A stretch of DNA of 64,000 nucleotides from Cryptomeria japonica (Eukaryota; Streptophyta; Pinopsida; Cupressales; Cupressaceae). The notes below the pieces were generated by a model. It saw nothing but the letters and a program-made list of their open reading frames with translations. It did no database searches and was not told where the DNA came from. This document shows positions 48,629 through 60,060 of the stretch, piece by piece; within the stretch, counting starts at the first letter, position 1; every line of letters starts with the position of its first letter. Both the position numbers and the translations under genes were made by a program. The stretch spans positions 911,343,009 through 911,407,008 of the forward strand of contig NC_081414.1 in NCBI RefSeq assembly GCF_030272615.1. The letters are read 5' to 3'.

Positions 48629-49427
48629 TGTTAATTTTAAGCAATCTGATGTTAATTTTAAGCAATCAGATTATAACAGACTGTAGATGAACAGTAACAA
48701 CAATGAAAACACAAGACAAAACACACCAATACCTTGAGAAAACCTCCCTCTTGGAGGTGAAAAATCCAACCTCAAAATACAATATGTATTATCTCAAATG
48801 TAGGCAATTACAAGGCAATGAACTTATCTCAGGTTGCTGTCCAATCAGCAAGTTGGCAGATCATGATCTCTCTTTGCATACCAATGAAGATTGCAGCCCT
48901 TATCAACATCAGATAGCTAAGGAAGATCAGCAGCAGATGACAGAGAAAGACTTGACCAGATTCACAGAAGGAGAGTCTTTATCAAATTCGCATGATGATC
49001 TTGACAACTTCGCCTCACAACCAGCCTTAATAAATTCGCACAATGAACTTGAACAGGTTCGCACAAGTGAAGGAGAAATCGCCAATATTGGAGAGAAGAT
49101 TACATTCGAATGAGATGATGATAATGACTTCATTTGATGTTTGATTTATATCGAACCTTTGGCGCCAAACACCCAAGTCGGCTTGCATATTAATTAATTA
49201 ATTTATTCAGATTACATTGCCTTCATGTTACATGTGTTTGGGCCCAGCCCTAAGTAGTTCGAATTACATGAGAGATAATACATGATCATTTGCCTTCACG
49301 TTACATGTGTTTGGGCCCAACCCTAAATAGTTCGAATTACATGAGAGATAATACATGTGTATTTTAATTGTCATTGACAACATTAAAATACAATAGATAG
49401 GTATCCGAGCTAGCTACTATTTCAACA
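48629..49427. mobile_element. K: solo LTR with perfect ggact duplication
   Basis: Starts TGTTAATTTTAAGC, ends CTACTATTTCAACA, flanked by ggact at 48624-48628 and 49428-49432 (799 bp). It splits the D1 leader from gag. A 73-bp unit starting gccttcatgttacatg is duplicated at 49219 and 49292. No gene is convincing. Confidence 0.92.
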
Positions 49428-49468
49428 GGACTAACCTCCAAGCTTTTAAGCTCTATTCTGAAGGTAAT

Positions 49469-49478
49469 GGCTCTGATA
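49469..49478 (-). other. Primer-binding site of D1
   Basis: On the minus strand TATCAGAGCC follows the 5' LTR end closely. It matches the initiator-methionine tRNA site used by many copia elements (TGGTATCAGAGCC), with the first three bases changed. Confidence 0.7.
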
Positions 49479-49483
49479 TTAAT

Positions 49484-51500
49484 TGAGAAGCACATAGGAA
49501 ACACTAAGAGGGGGTGGGCGAATCAGTATTTCAAAACTTTTTAAAACTATGAATGCATCTATCATATAAAGCATAAAGAGAGCAACCATTAAGACACGAA
49601 CACCAAGATTTCTTGTGAAAAACCCTTTCGGGTAAAAAACCACTGCTTCAAAAATCTTTCATTAACATAAATGGGCACCAACCCAAATTACAAAAACAAC
49701 CAGTTTGTTGAGAGCATCAACTCTTTGAAGAGCACACCCTGCAAGATGAAGCACCCATTCCACCTAAAAGAGGCACCATCCTCAAACTCAAAATACACTT
49801 AAACTTCAATTATATCTTGACTGAGTATCCTCATAACTTGACATCATACATATTTATTCAAAATTACTTTTAGATTTCAAATGCTTTTTTGATATCAACA
49901 ACCACATCCCAAATGCAAGGAATAACCACTTCTCTTATAGAAGAACACCTAACCGCCCAGAAATTCAAAAAGAAAATTAAACTGTTGCCAAAATCGACCT
50001 GCTCCCGTCAAAGATATAATTCTGATCCATTTTCAAATATACTTAGCAGTAAGTAATGTGAATTCCAATAAACATATCCTCCATACACATTTTCAGATTT
50101 TCAAATACAAAGATGCATGTGCCCACTTTCTTTCAATAGAACTGAGCTAGAGGTCTAGGAGATTTTTTACGCACACACAAAGGAATCTCAAAATAATAAT
50201 TTTTCGTAGCCGGCAGTCTTCAAAATCGACCTCACACAAAAATATCTGACAATTCCCCCCCGCCCCCCCTCCCCCCCCTCAAAAAAAAAACTATGCACAA
50301 AATTCAGCCACTCATACCATCCACACACTACTACAACTCACAAGAAACAACCACTGACTGTGTGCGATAATTTTCATGTCCACACACCTCTCAATACATG
50401 CTGGAATTATTTTGATGGCAGGTCCAATCTTCCATGATAACAACAAAATGAATAATATTCGCTCAGAAACTGGAGCAATCGACGTTTTTGAAAAATGCGA
50501 TTCCAAGTTCTGCTCCAGAATTAATAACTGATGCTTTTATTTTTAGCATCCACACACATGATAATCTATATGTCAAAAACATTTAATTTTCTCGGCCTGA
50601 AAATATATAGTCCTCATGATTAAAGGTTTTTCTTTTTATACTTTTTGTTACCCACTGAGAGCTCTTTTTCACGTTCAACACTCCGAGATTTAAAAGAAAC
50701 ACATTGTTGTATAAATATATACAATGCGATTATGTGCTGGAAAAACCGTCACCATATGAAGCTGCCCATACACATAACTCCTTGTAAAAAAGATATATCG
50801 TCCATTCCAGAAAAAATACTCTCCACGATTTTAAAGAATATCATGCCAAGAACGTTACCTGCCAGCATGAACAGAGAGGGCAAAACCATTAAGGTCCCTG
50901 TCAATATTAACCTTTCTTCAATATAATTGTGTGTCCATACCTTCCATATTCGACTCACATTCGTTGACCAAAGGCCACAACTCCCAAAATGTTACAATAC
51001 TACCCAACACCACATCCAAGGAAATATTCTGAAGCCATCAGTAAGAATAAATCAATTTATTTCAAAGTTCATTACTCCAAATATATTTAGCATCGGTTCA
51101 CAACTCCTTTTAACACGTGTTGAACACGTGTATAACAAAAAATATAAGACCCATGAAACAAATTCATCAAATATCAAATTAAATATTCAACAAAGATGAG
51201 TCAACCAAAGAGGACCAGTTGGACATATGATTTGGCAAGAAAGCTGATGTAACAACTGACACAGTGACAAGCAAGCTCTCACACTGCTTAAGCAATTAAG
51301 CATACACTCACATAGCTCAAGTGGACCCTTAGGCACCTCAAGCAATTGAAGCAAGCAAGTAGGCAGCTGGAGAACACGACCAACCAGCTCAACCAAGAAT
51401 AAGAAGATCTAATGAATAATCAGCAACTTGAAAAGAACTTTAAATCAATCCAATATAACTTAGCTCATAACACTTGACATCAATGACAAAATGTCCTACA
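49484..51500 (-). repeat. 5' LTR of D1, uninterrupted
   Basis: Starts TGTAGGACATTTTG at 51500 on the minus strand and ends near 49484, before the primer site (about 2.0 kb). It is the intact template that shows the insertion points of A3, J and A4 in the 3' LTR. A C-rich run followed by A (50255-50290) is the only low-complexity part. No gene. Confidence 0.85.
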
Positions 51501-51653
51501 TGATTAGCATCAAAAGATTCATCATCTTTACTCAACTTGCATCTTGTCAGCATGGATGTACTCACAGGATTAAAATTCTTTATTTTGAATTTCTTTAACA
51601 TTTCCTTCATGTACTTGGTGTGTGAAATAAATTTTCTTTTATTTGATTAAGAT
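51501..51653 (-). pseudogene. D2: RT fragment of a related copia element
   Basis: On the minus strand YMKEMLKKF and CKLSKDDESFDAN match the D1 RT (YIRGMLKSF, CKLSKDDESSDAN near 37110-37220). It is cut by the D1 5' LTR on one side and by hAT E2 on the other. A small frame change lies before YMKEML. Confidence 0.85.
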
Positions 51654-52224
51654 CATAGAAATGAGACTTGGACTCAGCACGGACTTGGCAAGAGTGACTT
51701 GATTTGAGACTTGTGACTTGGAAAAAAAACTCGGCATGGACTCGACAAGACTCGACAAAGTAAAATACCCAAGAAATTTAGAGATTTTGAAGGATTTAAA
51801 ACTTGTTTCATGCACCCTTCTTTAAAGAAACCTTAAAGACACAATAGCACCATCAAATAGAAGCTAATTTGATCACATACACAAATATACATCAATCACA
51901 CAAGTATAAACGCAAATTGCAGTTGAAGGCAATAACAAATTTAGATATATAAATATTGTCAAATGTATACAAAACTCATGGACTATGAAATCCATGACAT
52001 CAAATGTTTGACACATATATCAAAACAAAAACTAAAAGTCTATGGCTTAGAGGAGCCTACATCCCTCCTACGAAGGCGTCTAAGGGAGGTCCTGGATGAT
52101 TCAACAACTATAGTCTCTTCCCGTGACTCCATGCCACCCTCACCAACATCAGTTGTGCTTGTGTCTACTCGTGCTCTAATCTCCTCCTTGGCCATGGCTT
52201 CAGCCTCAGCCTCTCTATTTGCCT

Positions 52225-53330
52225 AGTCTGTCCAATCAAGGTCCTCGTCACTAAAGACAGGATCCGTAGCCTGAGTGATCCACTCAAATTTTGGATTGAC
52301 CTCCTCTAACGTGATCGGGGTGGAGTCATGGTCTAAAACTTGTCTCTATCTAAGACGGAGGTTGTCATGAATAAAGACTAGATCTTTCAACCTCTCCACA
52401 GACAGTCTATTGCGCCTCTTGGATTGTATGTGCTCAAACTTACTCTAGTTGCACTCACAACTGGAAACACTACATGGTTGGCTCAAAATGTGAATGGCAA
52501 TCCTTTGAAGATTTGGTGTTTTAGGATCAAACATTTGCCACCACCTATTTGAGATGAGGAAAAAAAACAAGAGTCTCCTTTCCAACTTTAAGACTTTAAG
52601 TTTCAAGTTTATACATTTAATAATAAATCGAATAATATAAAATTAAAATTATGCCCTTAAAATATATTTTTACCTGGCTGCATTTTTGTCTGATTTTCTT
52701 TGCAATTTTCATGAGAGAAGATGCCCCCTTGGGCATTAGATAATCCTCTATCTTGTGGATTATAGTGCTCCTATCACTAGGCAACATCTGCTCTATCACT
52801 AAGTAGAGCCCATTAAGAACCTCCTCATCCATCTTGAAATCAAGGCAAAAATAGAATGTCGTATTGAGGTAATAAGCAAATGCATGGAGGGACTTGTGAA
52901 GCTGGAGGTGCCGTCTCCTATCAATGACCTCCATATACTGATCTAATGGCCTCCTTTGCCCTATCCATGCCCTCATATATGTAGCCCAATGTGGGCTTCT
53001 CCTCATCAACAACTTGTAGGAGAACTAGAAAGGGCTCAATGAACTACAAATATTGTGTAACATTATCAGTTAACTTAAATGTGAATGAAAATAAGCAAAT
53101 AAAAGAAAAGTATGAATAAAAATCAAAACATAATGTAGAATTTATAAAAAATTTACCTTCACAATCTCTGCACAAGAGGCCCAAAAGCTTGGCTCATCAT
53201 AAATGCAATCTTCCACATCAATGCTTGCAATGGTCATAGCATAGGATGAGGAAGTCCACTCCTCACCAACAAACATATGCCTCAAAGCTTACCTTAATCC
53301 GAATCGAGGATTGTAATATGATGAAATTGG
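52225..53330 (-). pseudogene. E2 transposase, C-terminal half
   Basis: On the minus strand a block reads RRRHLQLHKSLHAFAYYLN (E1: RRWTNQLHQPIHAFAYFLN), then DEEVLNGLYLVIEQM, an intron-like gap and the dimerisation region (RWWQMFDPKTPNLQRIAI, then SQPCSVSSCE and RRNRLSVERLKDLVF). Stops interrupt the last part, one after the SSCECN block. Not functional. Confidence 0.85.
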
Positions 53331-53817
53331 TGGCAAATCTAGTGATTCCAAGTGTATTGCCTCATTAGGCTAAGGACCTGTTGTGACCATTTCACACATC
53401 GCCCCATTTGAAATGGGGACCCCCTCTTTTTGCTCGTTTTTCGCTCGCCTTTCGCTTCGTTTTTTAGGGTTTTGTTAGTCAGTCAATTGTCTGGATTTAG
53501 GGTCAAGCCTTAGGGTTTCCGTTACTGTCTTTTCAGGCCAGAATCCAGTCAGTTTTGAGAGCTTTTTGAGCCTCCTTTCGTAAGATGCGATTTTGAATGC
53601 AATGAATTCGCCAAAATGGTCTATTTTCAATTGGAAATTTTGAGTGCAGAGCTTAAATTTGTCTAAGTGTTGAAGATGAAATGTGAATTTTTGTCCAATT
53701 GAGTAATTTTGACTAAATTTTGAAGTTTTTTGATTTTTGATCCCGGGCATTGGGAATGATTTGTTTTTGCCTCGTGAATTGATTAAACTTGTGAAATCAT
53801 GTTATTTTGGCCTGTAG

Positions 53818-55755
53818 GAGCAAAATCGCTCCTGTCCCTCAGTGAAGGACCGGAGCTCGTTTTCAAATATCTTACTGTCCCTGCAGAGTCAAGATGAATT
53901 TCGAATTAAAAGTGATGAAGGAAGGCGTGATCTTTCCGTTGAATATAAATTGAAGAATTTCACGAACACGGAAATGCCTCAGGGAAGAAAATCGCTCCTG
54001 TCGCTCAGTGAAGGACCGGGGCTTAAAATCAAATATTGCTTTGTCCTTGCAGGATTTTAATGACTTGATGATTTGAAGAGGTCCAAGGAGATGCATTTTA
54101 CCAAATGAATATAACTTGAAGTGCCGTCGTGAAGGAGAATGACTCAAAATGTAAAAATCGCTCCTGTCCCTCTGTCAGGGACCAGGGCGAAGTTCTTTGT
54201 AGCTCCTGTCCCTCTCCCAGGGACCAGAGCGAAGTCCTTCATAGGGCATGTTCTGGACAAAGATCAAGCAAGTTTTTGTTTTGAAGGCAAGAAAAGATAT
54301 GAGTTAAACCCGTTGAAGATAAATTGAAGATTATGAAACGTCAACAAGGGACCTAAATGCCCAAGTTCGCTCCTGTCCCTCAGGCAGGGACCAGAGCGAT
54401 TTTTGTCTTAGATGATTTTCTTGCCAAGTTACAATGGATCCCAAGGCATGGATGAGTGGAAAGGAACATTACGAATACGTTGAAGATAATTTTTGAAGTT
54501 AACAAGGTGAGATGAAGCCCACAAGAGCAAGATCGCTCCTGTCCCTCTCCAAGGGACCAGGGCGATATAATGGTAATGTTGCCTTTTCTTTAAGTTCAAG
54601 ACACTCCAAGATGAAGAACAAGGTGGCACAGGGCGTTTCGAGGCATCTCAATCAAACACAAGGCATCAAAGGTCGCAACATTAAAGGATTTACACCAAGA
54701 CACCTAGGTTCGCTCCTGTCCCTCAGGCAGGGACCAGAGCGATATTTCCATAAAGGCATAGATTTCAAAAGTCAAACAAGTATCAAGTGATTAAGAAGGA
54801 TCAAGGGACTTCATCTTACATTATGAAAGCGATGGCAAGTGGATGGAAACAAAGACAAGCTCAAAATCTTAAAGTTCGCTCCTGTCCCTCTCCAAGGGAC
54901 CAGAGCGATATCTATTATACTTGCCAATTCATGTAAAATTCATGCCGAGTCAAGGTTTTGTAGGATCACACAAGGTCTAAGGCGTCTTAACAAGGTGATA
55001 TGCAAAGGTGTCGAACGTCAAAGTATACCAATTTGAATAAGAAAGTTATATCGCTCCTGTCCTTTGGACAAGGACCAAAGCGATTTTTATTAAAACACTC
55101 ATATTCCTTTAAAATCAAGGCAAGACAAGGATGGGCAAGATCGAGAACGCCATTTGAAAGATGATGATCGAAGTACAAAGGTTGAAAGGTGGCAAATTCT
55201 AGCTAGAGCTTCAAGATCGCTCCTGTCCCTCTCCAAGGGACCAGGGCGATGATCTTCTAAAACATCAAGGTGTCTTGTGGAATTCAAGCAAAACGAAAGT
55301 GGAATGAAAGAATAGCATTGTTTATCCTTCACAACAAAAATTGAAGTTCAAAGTTACAAAGGTCAAGGAGAAATTATGAGGATCGCTCCTGTCCCTCTCC
55401 AAGGGACCAGGGCGATATTTGCTAAAGCACTTATCATCCTTCGAAGATCATGACAAAACAAACTTGCAAAGGGTTCAAAACGTTGTTTGAAGGATAATGA
55501 ACGAGGAATTGATATCAAGAACGAAGAATCTCACGTAAAAGAATAGGGATCGCTCCTGTCCCTCTCCAAGGGACCAGGGCGATAATGGTCATGAGATGCA
55601 TTCATTCGCACAAGCAAGTCAATTAAGATCGAAGGACCCAACGAAAATGCCAACTTCAACGTGAAGATGAAGACTTTGAACGTCAAAAGTGCAAGGATCG
55701 AGACCAAGATGATGGATCGCTCCTGTCCCTCAGTCAGGGACCAGGGCGATGAGGT
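53818..55755 (+). repeat. Hairpin array of A6
   Basis: Thirteen or so hairpins of the GTCCC/GGGAC type. The GCTC core lies at 54202, 54369, 54535, 54712, 54878, 55053, 55219, 55385, 55552 and 55719, steps of 166-177 bp, mostly 166-167. Both ATCGC/GCGAT and TTCGC/GCGAA outer arms occur. Confidence 0.9.
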
Positions 55756-56083
55756 TTGTATATTTCATTTTCAAATTTTGGCGCTCAAACACATTTTTGA
55801 AATTATTCAAATGCTAGAAAATTCGATAAGTTTGAAAATCCAATTAAAATGGCATTTAATATTTGCGCTTGGTATTAATTAATTGTTTTTGCCTTGTAAA
55901 AATCAAAATTGTTAAATTAAAAAACGTTGGCAAATAATTAATTAATTATTTTAATAAAAAATTAAATATAGCGCTTGGTATTTATTTGTTTTATGGAGGT
56001 CGGCCCTTGTATTTATTTAAAAATCGTTTAAATTGCCTTATTTAATTACCAAGTCGGCCTCAAGGTGAATATGAGGTGGGCGC

Positions 56084-56633
56084 TATAAAGGGTGGTGAAG
56101 ATTTTTATTTTCACATTATCATTTTATCATCTCAAGTGCGATTTAAGGAAGACAAAGGGAGAAGTGCGAAGTTGTGTTCAAGGTGGTGCGAATTTCATTT
56201 CAAGTTAGGAGGTGCGAATTTATATCCAAAGGAAGGCGCAAATATTATCCGAGGAGGTGCGAACTTGAAGTTTAAATTGTGCGAACCTGTCAAGCATTGG
56301 AAGACTACGTCAAGGACATACCAAAGGTGGCGAAATTGCTATTTTGAAGAAAAAATCACGTTGAAGGCCATCTAACGTCAATTTTGCCTAGGCGATTTTA
56401 TTCATTTGCATTCTAGAGTTAGCTCTCTCGTGAGGTATGGCGATTTGGTTTTATTGTTTTAAGTTTTAGATCGTCATAGCTTAAATTTTGAATTTTGAAT
56501 TTTGAATTCCTAGCTCAATCGTTTTTTTAGGAAATGATAACTCTAAGACTTATCATGAAGTTTCCTAAAATATTCTCTAATCTATGTTATATATTGCAAG
56601 ATCTAGTTTCTCATTATGAAATGTTGTGTAGGT
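56084..56633 (+). promoter_or_regulatory. TATA-1, leader and 5'UTR intron of the A6 gene
   Basis: tataaag at 56084-56090 follows aagtcggcct. The leader has repeated 'ggaggtgcgaa' words (56205-56275). A donor (gtatgg, 56435) and acceptor (gttgtgtag, to 56631) bracket a 197-bp intron ending two bases before the ATG. A1 and A4 have the same signals in the same place. Confidence 0.6.
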
Positions 56634-57803
56634 ATGGCAACCCCGAAGGCGGGAGCATCCACCAGTCGTTCAGCTCTCATGAAAGAAGATCAGAAGACCG
56701 AAGAAGTGGAGACTAAGATCGTGTCGAAGTGGAGCAACATTGGAGATACTAACTTGGGTAACTTCAGCACGAGGAAGTTTCGAGAGGTCCCTTACATTGG
56801 CAAGCCATCACCTGTCGCCCGGAGAATAATTGAGAGTGGCATCATTAGGGCAGCCGGCTTTCCTCCAGCTGTTCAGTGCCATGAGTTGATGATCGAGTGT
56901 GCTCGTCATTATGACCCTCAGTCCAGAACGATCGTGTCCAATGAAGGAAACACTTTGGCGTACCTTTCAGAGGAAGCTATAAGTGAAGCTTTCCATCTTC
57001 CAGAACACAGGGACATGATATACAAGAGCATAGAAGGAGCCAGGTCAATGTACGAAGATGATCCAGATGCTTGTCTAAGCATTATCAATAAGAACTGGTT
57101 ACTTAAGAGCCGTCCCCGTCTGAGCAAGATCCCGAACACACCGCACAGGATTGATTTCCAGGAGGAGTACAGAGATTTGATTACAATGCTCAACCGAGTT
57201 ACAGGAGCCCCTCACGCCTTCTACTTTGAGAAGTGGATGTTCTACTTCATCCAGGTGATTGTTCAGGGAAAGGGTACGATACATTGGGCTAGGATGATTA
57301 GCCATTGCTTAGACGTACAGTTGAGGAGACTCAAGGCTACCAAGTCCTTCCACATGAGTTCATACGTCATCTATGCCTTGATCAGGAGTTTTGAGTACGC
57401 AGGACTACCTCACAGAGGAGTGATTGGAAGAGGACCCGGCGAGGTCAGAGCTTGTGATTCCTATGCCTACTTGCATCAACCGCCAGGAAGCAACTACAAG
57501 CTAGTTAATGATACCTTCACGATGAACATCACAAGGACGTTGCAAGGTGGGATTCACAACAGATTATCTCAAGATGCACAGGAATTAGTCAAGAGGTACG
57601 GTGCTTGGTTTATCCAATTTCTGAAGTTTACTTATATTAGAGTGCATGGATGTCCTTTACCTCCATACATGTTGCCGAGATATCCGACAGACAGAATTGT
57701 GTTACTTGAAGTAACAAGACAGTTGGCAGCGTATGCGAAGGCATTCAGACACAGACATGGGAATGGAGTTCTAGTACCTTATCATTTTGGGCAATTCAGT
57801 TGA
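56634..57803 (+). CDS. A6 unknown protein, N-terminal part (389 aa)
   Basis: The ATG after the presumed acceptor gives MATPKAGASTSR, the same start as the A4 small ORF. The protein is globular and mostly helical by composition. It has the block YIGKPSPVARRIIESG, then LSEEAISEAFHLPE, FEKWMFYFIQVIVQGKG, FTYIRVHG and PYMLPRYPTD. The LSEEAISEAFHLPE site loosely recalls the plant-transposon-associated domain often annotated as Transposase_32 or the plant mobile domain; this is an impression, not an assignment. It ends at a TGA (57801-57803). The C-element homologue reads straight through this point, so the stop is a frameshift. No retroviral-type gag, protease or polymerase motif. Function unknown. 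Confidence 0.7.
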   Translation: MATPKAGASTSRSALMKEDQKTEEVETKIVSKWSNIGDTNLGNFSTRKFREVPYIGKPSPVARRIIESGIIRAAGFPPAVQCHELMIECARHYDPQSRTIVSNEGNTLAYLSEEAISEAFHLPEHRDMIYKSIEGARSMYEDDPDACLSIINKNWLLKSRPRLSKIPNTPHRIDFQEEYRDLITMLNRVTGAPHAFYFEKWMFYFIQVIVQGKGTIHWARMISHCLDVQLRRLKATKSFHMSSYVIYALIRSFEYAGLPHRGVIGRGPGEVRACDSYAYLHQPPGSNYKLVNDTFTMNITRTLQGGIHNRLSQDAQELVKRYGAWFIQFLKFTYIRVHGCPLPPYMLPRYPTDRIVLLEVTRQLAAYAKAFRHRHGNGVLVPYHFGQFS

Positions 57804-59856
57804 GGTATGTCCTAATGCTTTAGCCATGGATGCCGCAGAGAAGGAGTTAGCCTTGTATTCTTTTTCAACCTTTGCTTTGAGGGAAAGCTTTGATCCACAT
57901 GGACATTTAGAGGAGACAGTCGGTAGGAAATTTAAGCATGAGTACCAAATTGAAGATTTTATGATGAATCTCTTAGATGATCTTGAAGTGAAACGAAAAA
58001 TGCATTCTAGATTGCCTTTGGATTTCATCAGGAAATGCAGGATTTACAGAGTGGCCGACCAAGCACAGGACAGTGGCAGACATATCCAGTCATCCTATGA
58101 TCGAGAAAGCAAATCAATAAGGTTAGATTGGAATGAGCCCGAGGTCGTGGATTTAGATGCTTCAATGGCTCCAGTCTTGTCTTGTACTCGCAGATGGGTT
58201 GACGTACAGCATCAGAAGTTGAGAGAGCAAGGTATAGCTATGACTTTCACTTTGGAAGAGAAACCAGCCGAAGGTGGAGCTAGTGTGAGTGAAGGCAATC
58301 CTAATCCTAGAAATTCAAGTGAAGGTAACCTTCGATGTGCCAGTGAGGGCAATCTCCATCCAAGAGGTTCGAAGAGGAAAGAGAGACCTGGAAAGAGGGA
58401 ATTTTCCAAGAAGAAACAAGAGGCCAACCGAGATCGTTCATCCGGCACATCTTCTCAACAGGAGAAAAGGACACTTCAAGTGGAAGAATCCATGGAGTCG
58501 ATGGTACAGAACGACAAGCAGGAGGAAGGACAGGCACAGCAAGGGTCACCAGATGGATCTCTCCAAGATTATGAGTTTGATGAAGATAAAGAAGACAATG
58601 AAATGACATCTCCTCCCAGACAAGAGGAAAGAGTGCATAAAGAAATTCAAGTTCAAGAGACAAGATCGGCTATCCCAGATTGGTTGAAGGAAAGATTAAC
58701 CAAGGTGATCGTAGTAGAGGACGAGGACAATGCAATTGATTTAGAGAGCCTTGTTGGACGTTCTCACGAAGTAACAGAGAAGAGAAAGGCTACCAAGATG
58801 TCCAAGATGATTCGAGATGAGACTGGATCCAGAAAACTGCAGATAGCTACACCGGCAGTAGACAAATATGAAGGTGAGATCCTAGCAGAGGAATATGATA
58901 TACAGACTTTTGAGCTAGGACCATCCACAACAGAGCAGACGTTGGATGATGCCACCGATTCATTTGAAGCATTGAAGGACAAGCTTAGAGAAGAAATGGA
59001 GAAGAATAGAAAGCTTGAGAGAGAGGTCGGTGCATGGAGGACATATTTCAGTCACACCAATGAACCTTTGGGACGTCAGGATCCAGCTAGATCACCAGTG
59101 CAGGCACTTCCACTTCAATCAATCAATGAGGCAGAAAGATTCAGGAATATGGTCCAGCGTACAAGTACTTGGATGGATAAATCTCATACAGTGGCCATAG
59201 AGTTTGTAACAAGGATGATGAAGATTATTCATCAAGCTATCCAGGTTCTTGAGATAATCCACAATTTGATGATAACAGTAGCCGCATTTGCCCATACCAA
59301 AGATGTTATCATTCCTGTCTTGAAAGTAATTAGACACACATCAAGGAAGGTCTTAGCGCAAGAAAAGATCATGGATGGAGGACCTCACAGTTTGCTTCAG
59401 TGGTCAACCTTACTCCATATGAAGAGTGTTCTCTTCGAGGACATCAGTACTAAATGTAGCCAAGTTGAGGAGGTGATCAATCCTATCCAGGACAGAGTAT
59501 TTGAGGTACTTCGTACCATTCTTGGCAGAAGGATCGAGGTCGAGACAGATGTGGATATGCAGGAATTAGAGGATAGAATCAAGGTCATCTTTTGCAAGGA
59601 CGCTAATGTAACAGATGAGCAATATGATCAGATGTTTGTTACCATGCTCCTGATTGAAAGAACAAAGGAACTTGAATCTTCATGGGACGCAGCTCTTCTA
59701 GATGCATTCGATCAAGTCATCCATTTGGAAGAAAGTATGAAGAATCTTCTCGAGATTCCAATTGCAGAGATCGAAGGAATCGTATCAAGATTCATTGCAT
59801 ATGCTAAAAAAGAGAATTGGAAAGGGAATAAGATTCTAGATGAGAGGTTGTTATAG
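57802..59856 (+). CDS. A6 unknown protein, C-terminal part (684 aa)
   Basis: This is the continuation in the +1 frame. The first in-frame codons (GAG GTA TGT) follow the TGA region directly, and the residue pattern aligns with C across the junction. Parts: a helical region, then a charged disordered region with short SEGN repeats (about 58290-58370), a lysine/glutamine-rich stretch, PDWLKERL (about 58677), a coiled-coil-like segment (about 58960-59030), and a long helical C-terminus ending at 59856. The frame is open for 684 codons in a window where other element proteins are full of stops. This indicates recent insertion or past selection. No known catalytic motif. Confidence 0.7.
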   Translation, partial: EVCPNALAMDAAEKELALYSFSTFALRESFDPHGHLEETVGRKFKHEYQIEDFMMNLLDDLEVKRKMHSRLPLDFIRKCRIYRVADQAQDSGRHIQSSYDRESKSIRLDWNEPEVVDLDASMAPVLSCTRRWVDVQHQKLREQGIAMTFTLEEKPAEGGASVSEGNPNPRNSSEGNLRCASEGNLHPRGSKRKERPGKREFSKKKQEANRDRSSGTSSQQEKRTLQVEESMESMVQNDKQEEGQAQQGSPDGSLQDYEFDEDKEDNEMTSPPRQEERVHKEIQVQETRSAIPDWLKERLTKVIVVEDEDNAIDLESLVGRSHEVTEKRKATKMSKMIRDETGSRKLQIATPAVDKYEGEILAEEYDIQTFELGPSTTEQTLDDATDSFEALKDKLREEMEKNRKLEREVGAWRTYFSHTNEPLGRQDPARSPVQALPLQSINEAERFRNMVQRTSTWMDKSHTVAIEFVTRMMKIIHQAIQVLEIIHNLMITVAAFAHTKDVIIPVLKVIRHTSRKVLAQEKIMDGGPHSLLQWSTLLHMKSVLFEDISTKCSQVEEVINPIQDRVFEVLRTILGRRIEVETDVDMQELEDRIKVIFCKDANVTDEQYDQMFVTMLLIERTKELESSWDAALLDAFDQVIHLEESMKNLLEIPIAEIEGIVSRFIAYAKKENWKGNKILDERLL

Positions 59857-59967
59857 ATGACATGGCATCTTATTTGTCATTGGTTTATGTCTCCTAGGTT
59901 TTTGTGCCAAATTTAATATTTGGCTATGCATTTAATATTGTTCAGTAAAAAGGAGGCCATTTGTAAC

Positions 59968-60060
59968 AAACCCTAATTAGGGTTTAGGTGTCATGATCTT
60001 GACCGTTGATCTACTTTCAATCTGGACCTTTCATTGTAATTGAGGATGCTATTTATACCC
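59968..60060 (+). promoter_or_regulatory. Telobox palindrome and second TATA box of A6
   Basis: AAACCCTAATTAGGGTTT lies at 59968-59985, about 110 bp after the gene stop. A TATA-like box (atttatacc) is at about 60051-60059. The sequence around it otherwise differs from A1-A4, so the palindrome stands out. Confidence 0.6.

Larger units (their letters stand above)
23075..51500 (-). mobile_element. D1: Ty1/copia retrotransposon with seven primary insertions
   Basis: On the minus strand it runs 5' LTR (49484-51500), primer site, gag, protease, integrase, RT, RNase H, polypurine tract, then 3' LTR (36267 down to 23075, with A4, J and A3 inside). K, F, A5 and G interrupt the body. Reading frames join across each insertion point. 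The two LTRs match in order: for example 49550-49790 with 23080-23310, 50380 with 28790, and 50890 with 35667. The last roughly 80 bp of the 3' LTR are missing at the border with C. The 5' LTR start is followed by tgatt and by RT sequence of a relative (D2). Confidence 0.9.

Noticed and set aside
57787..57810. A tiny intron joining the two A6 frames (gtatgt ... tttag)
   Set aside because: It would be about 20 bp, too short for a plant intron, and the C homologue aligns through the region without a gap.
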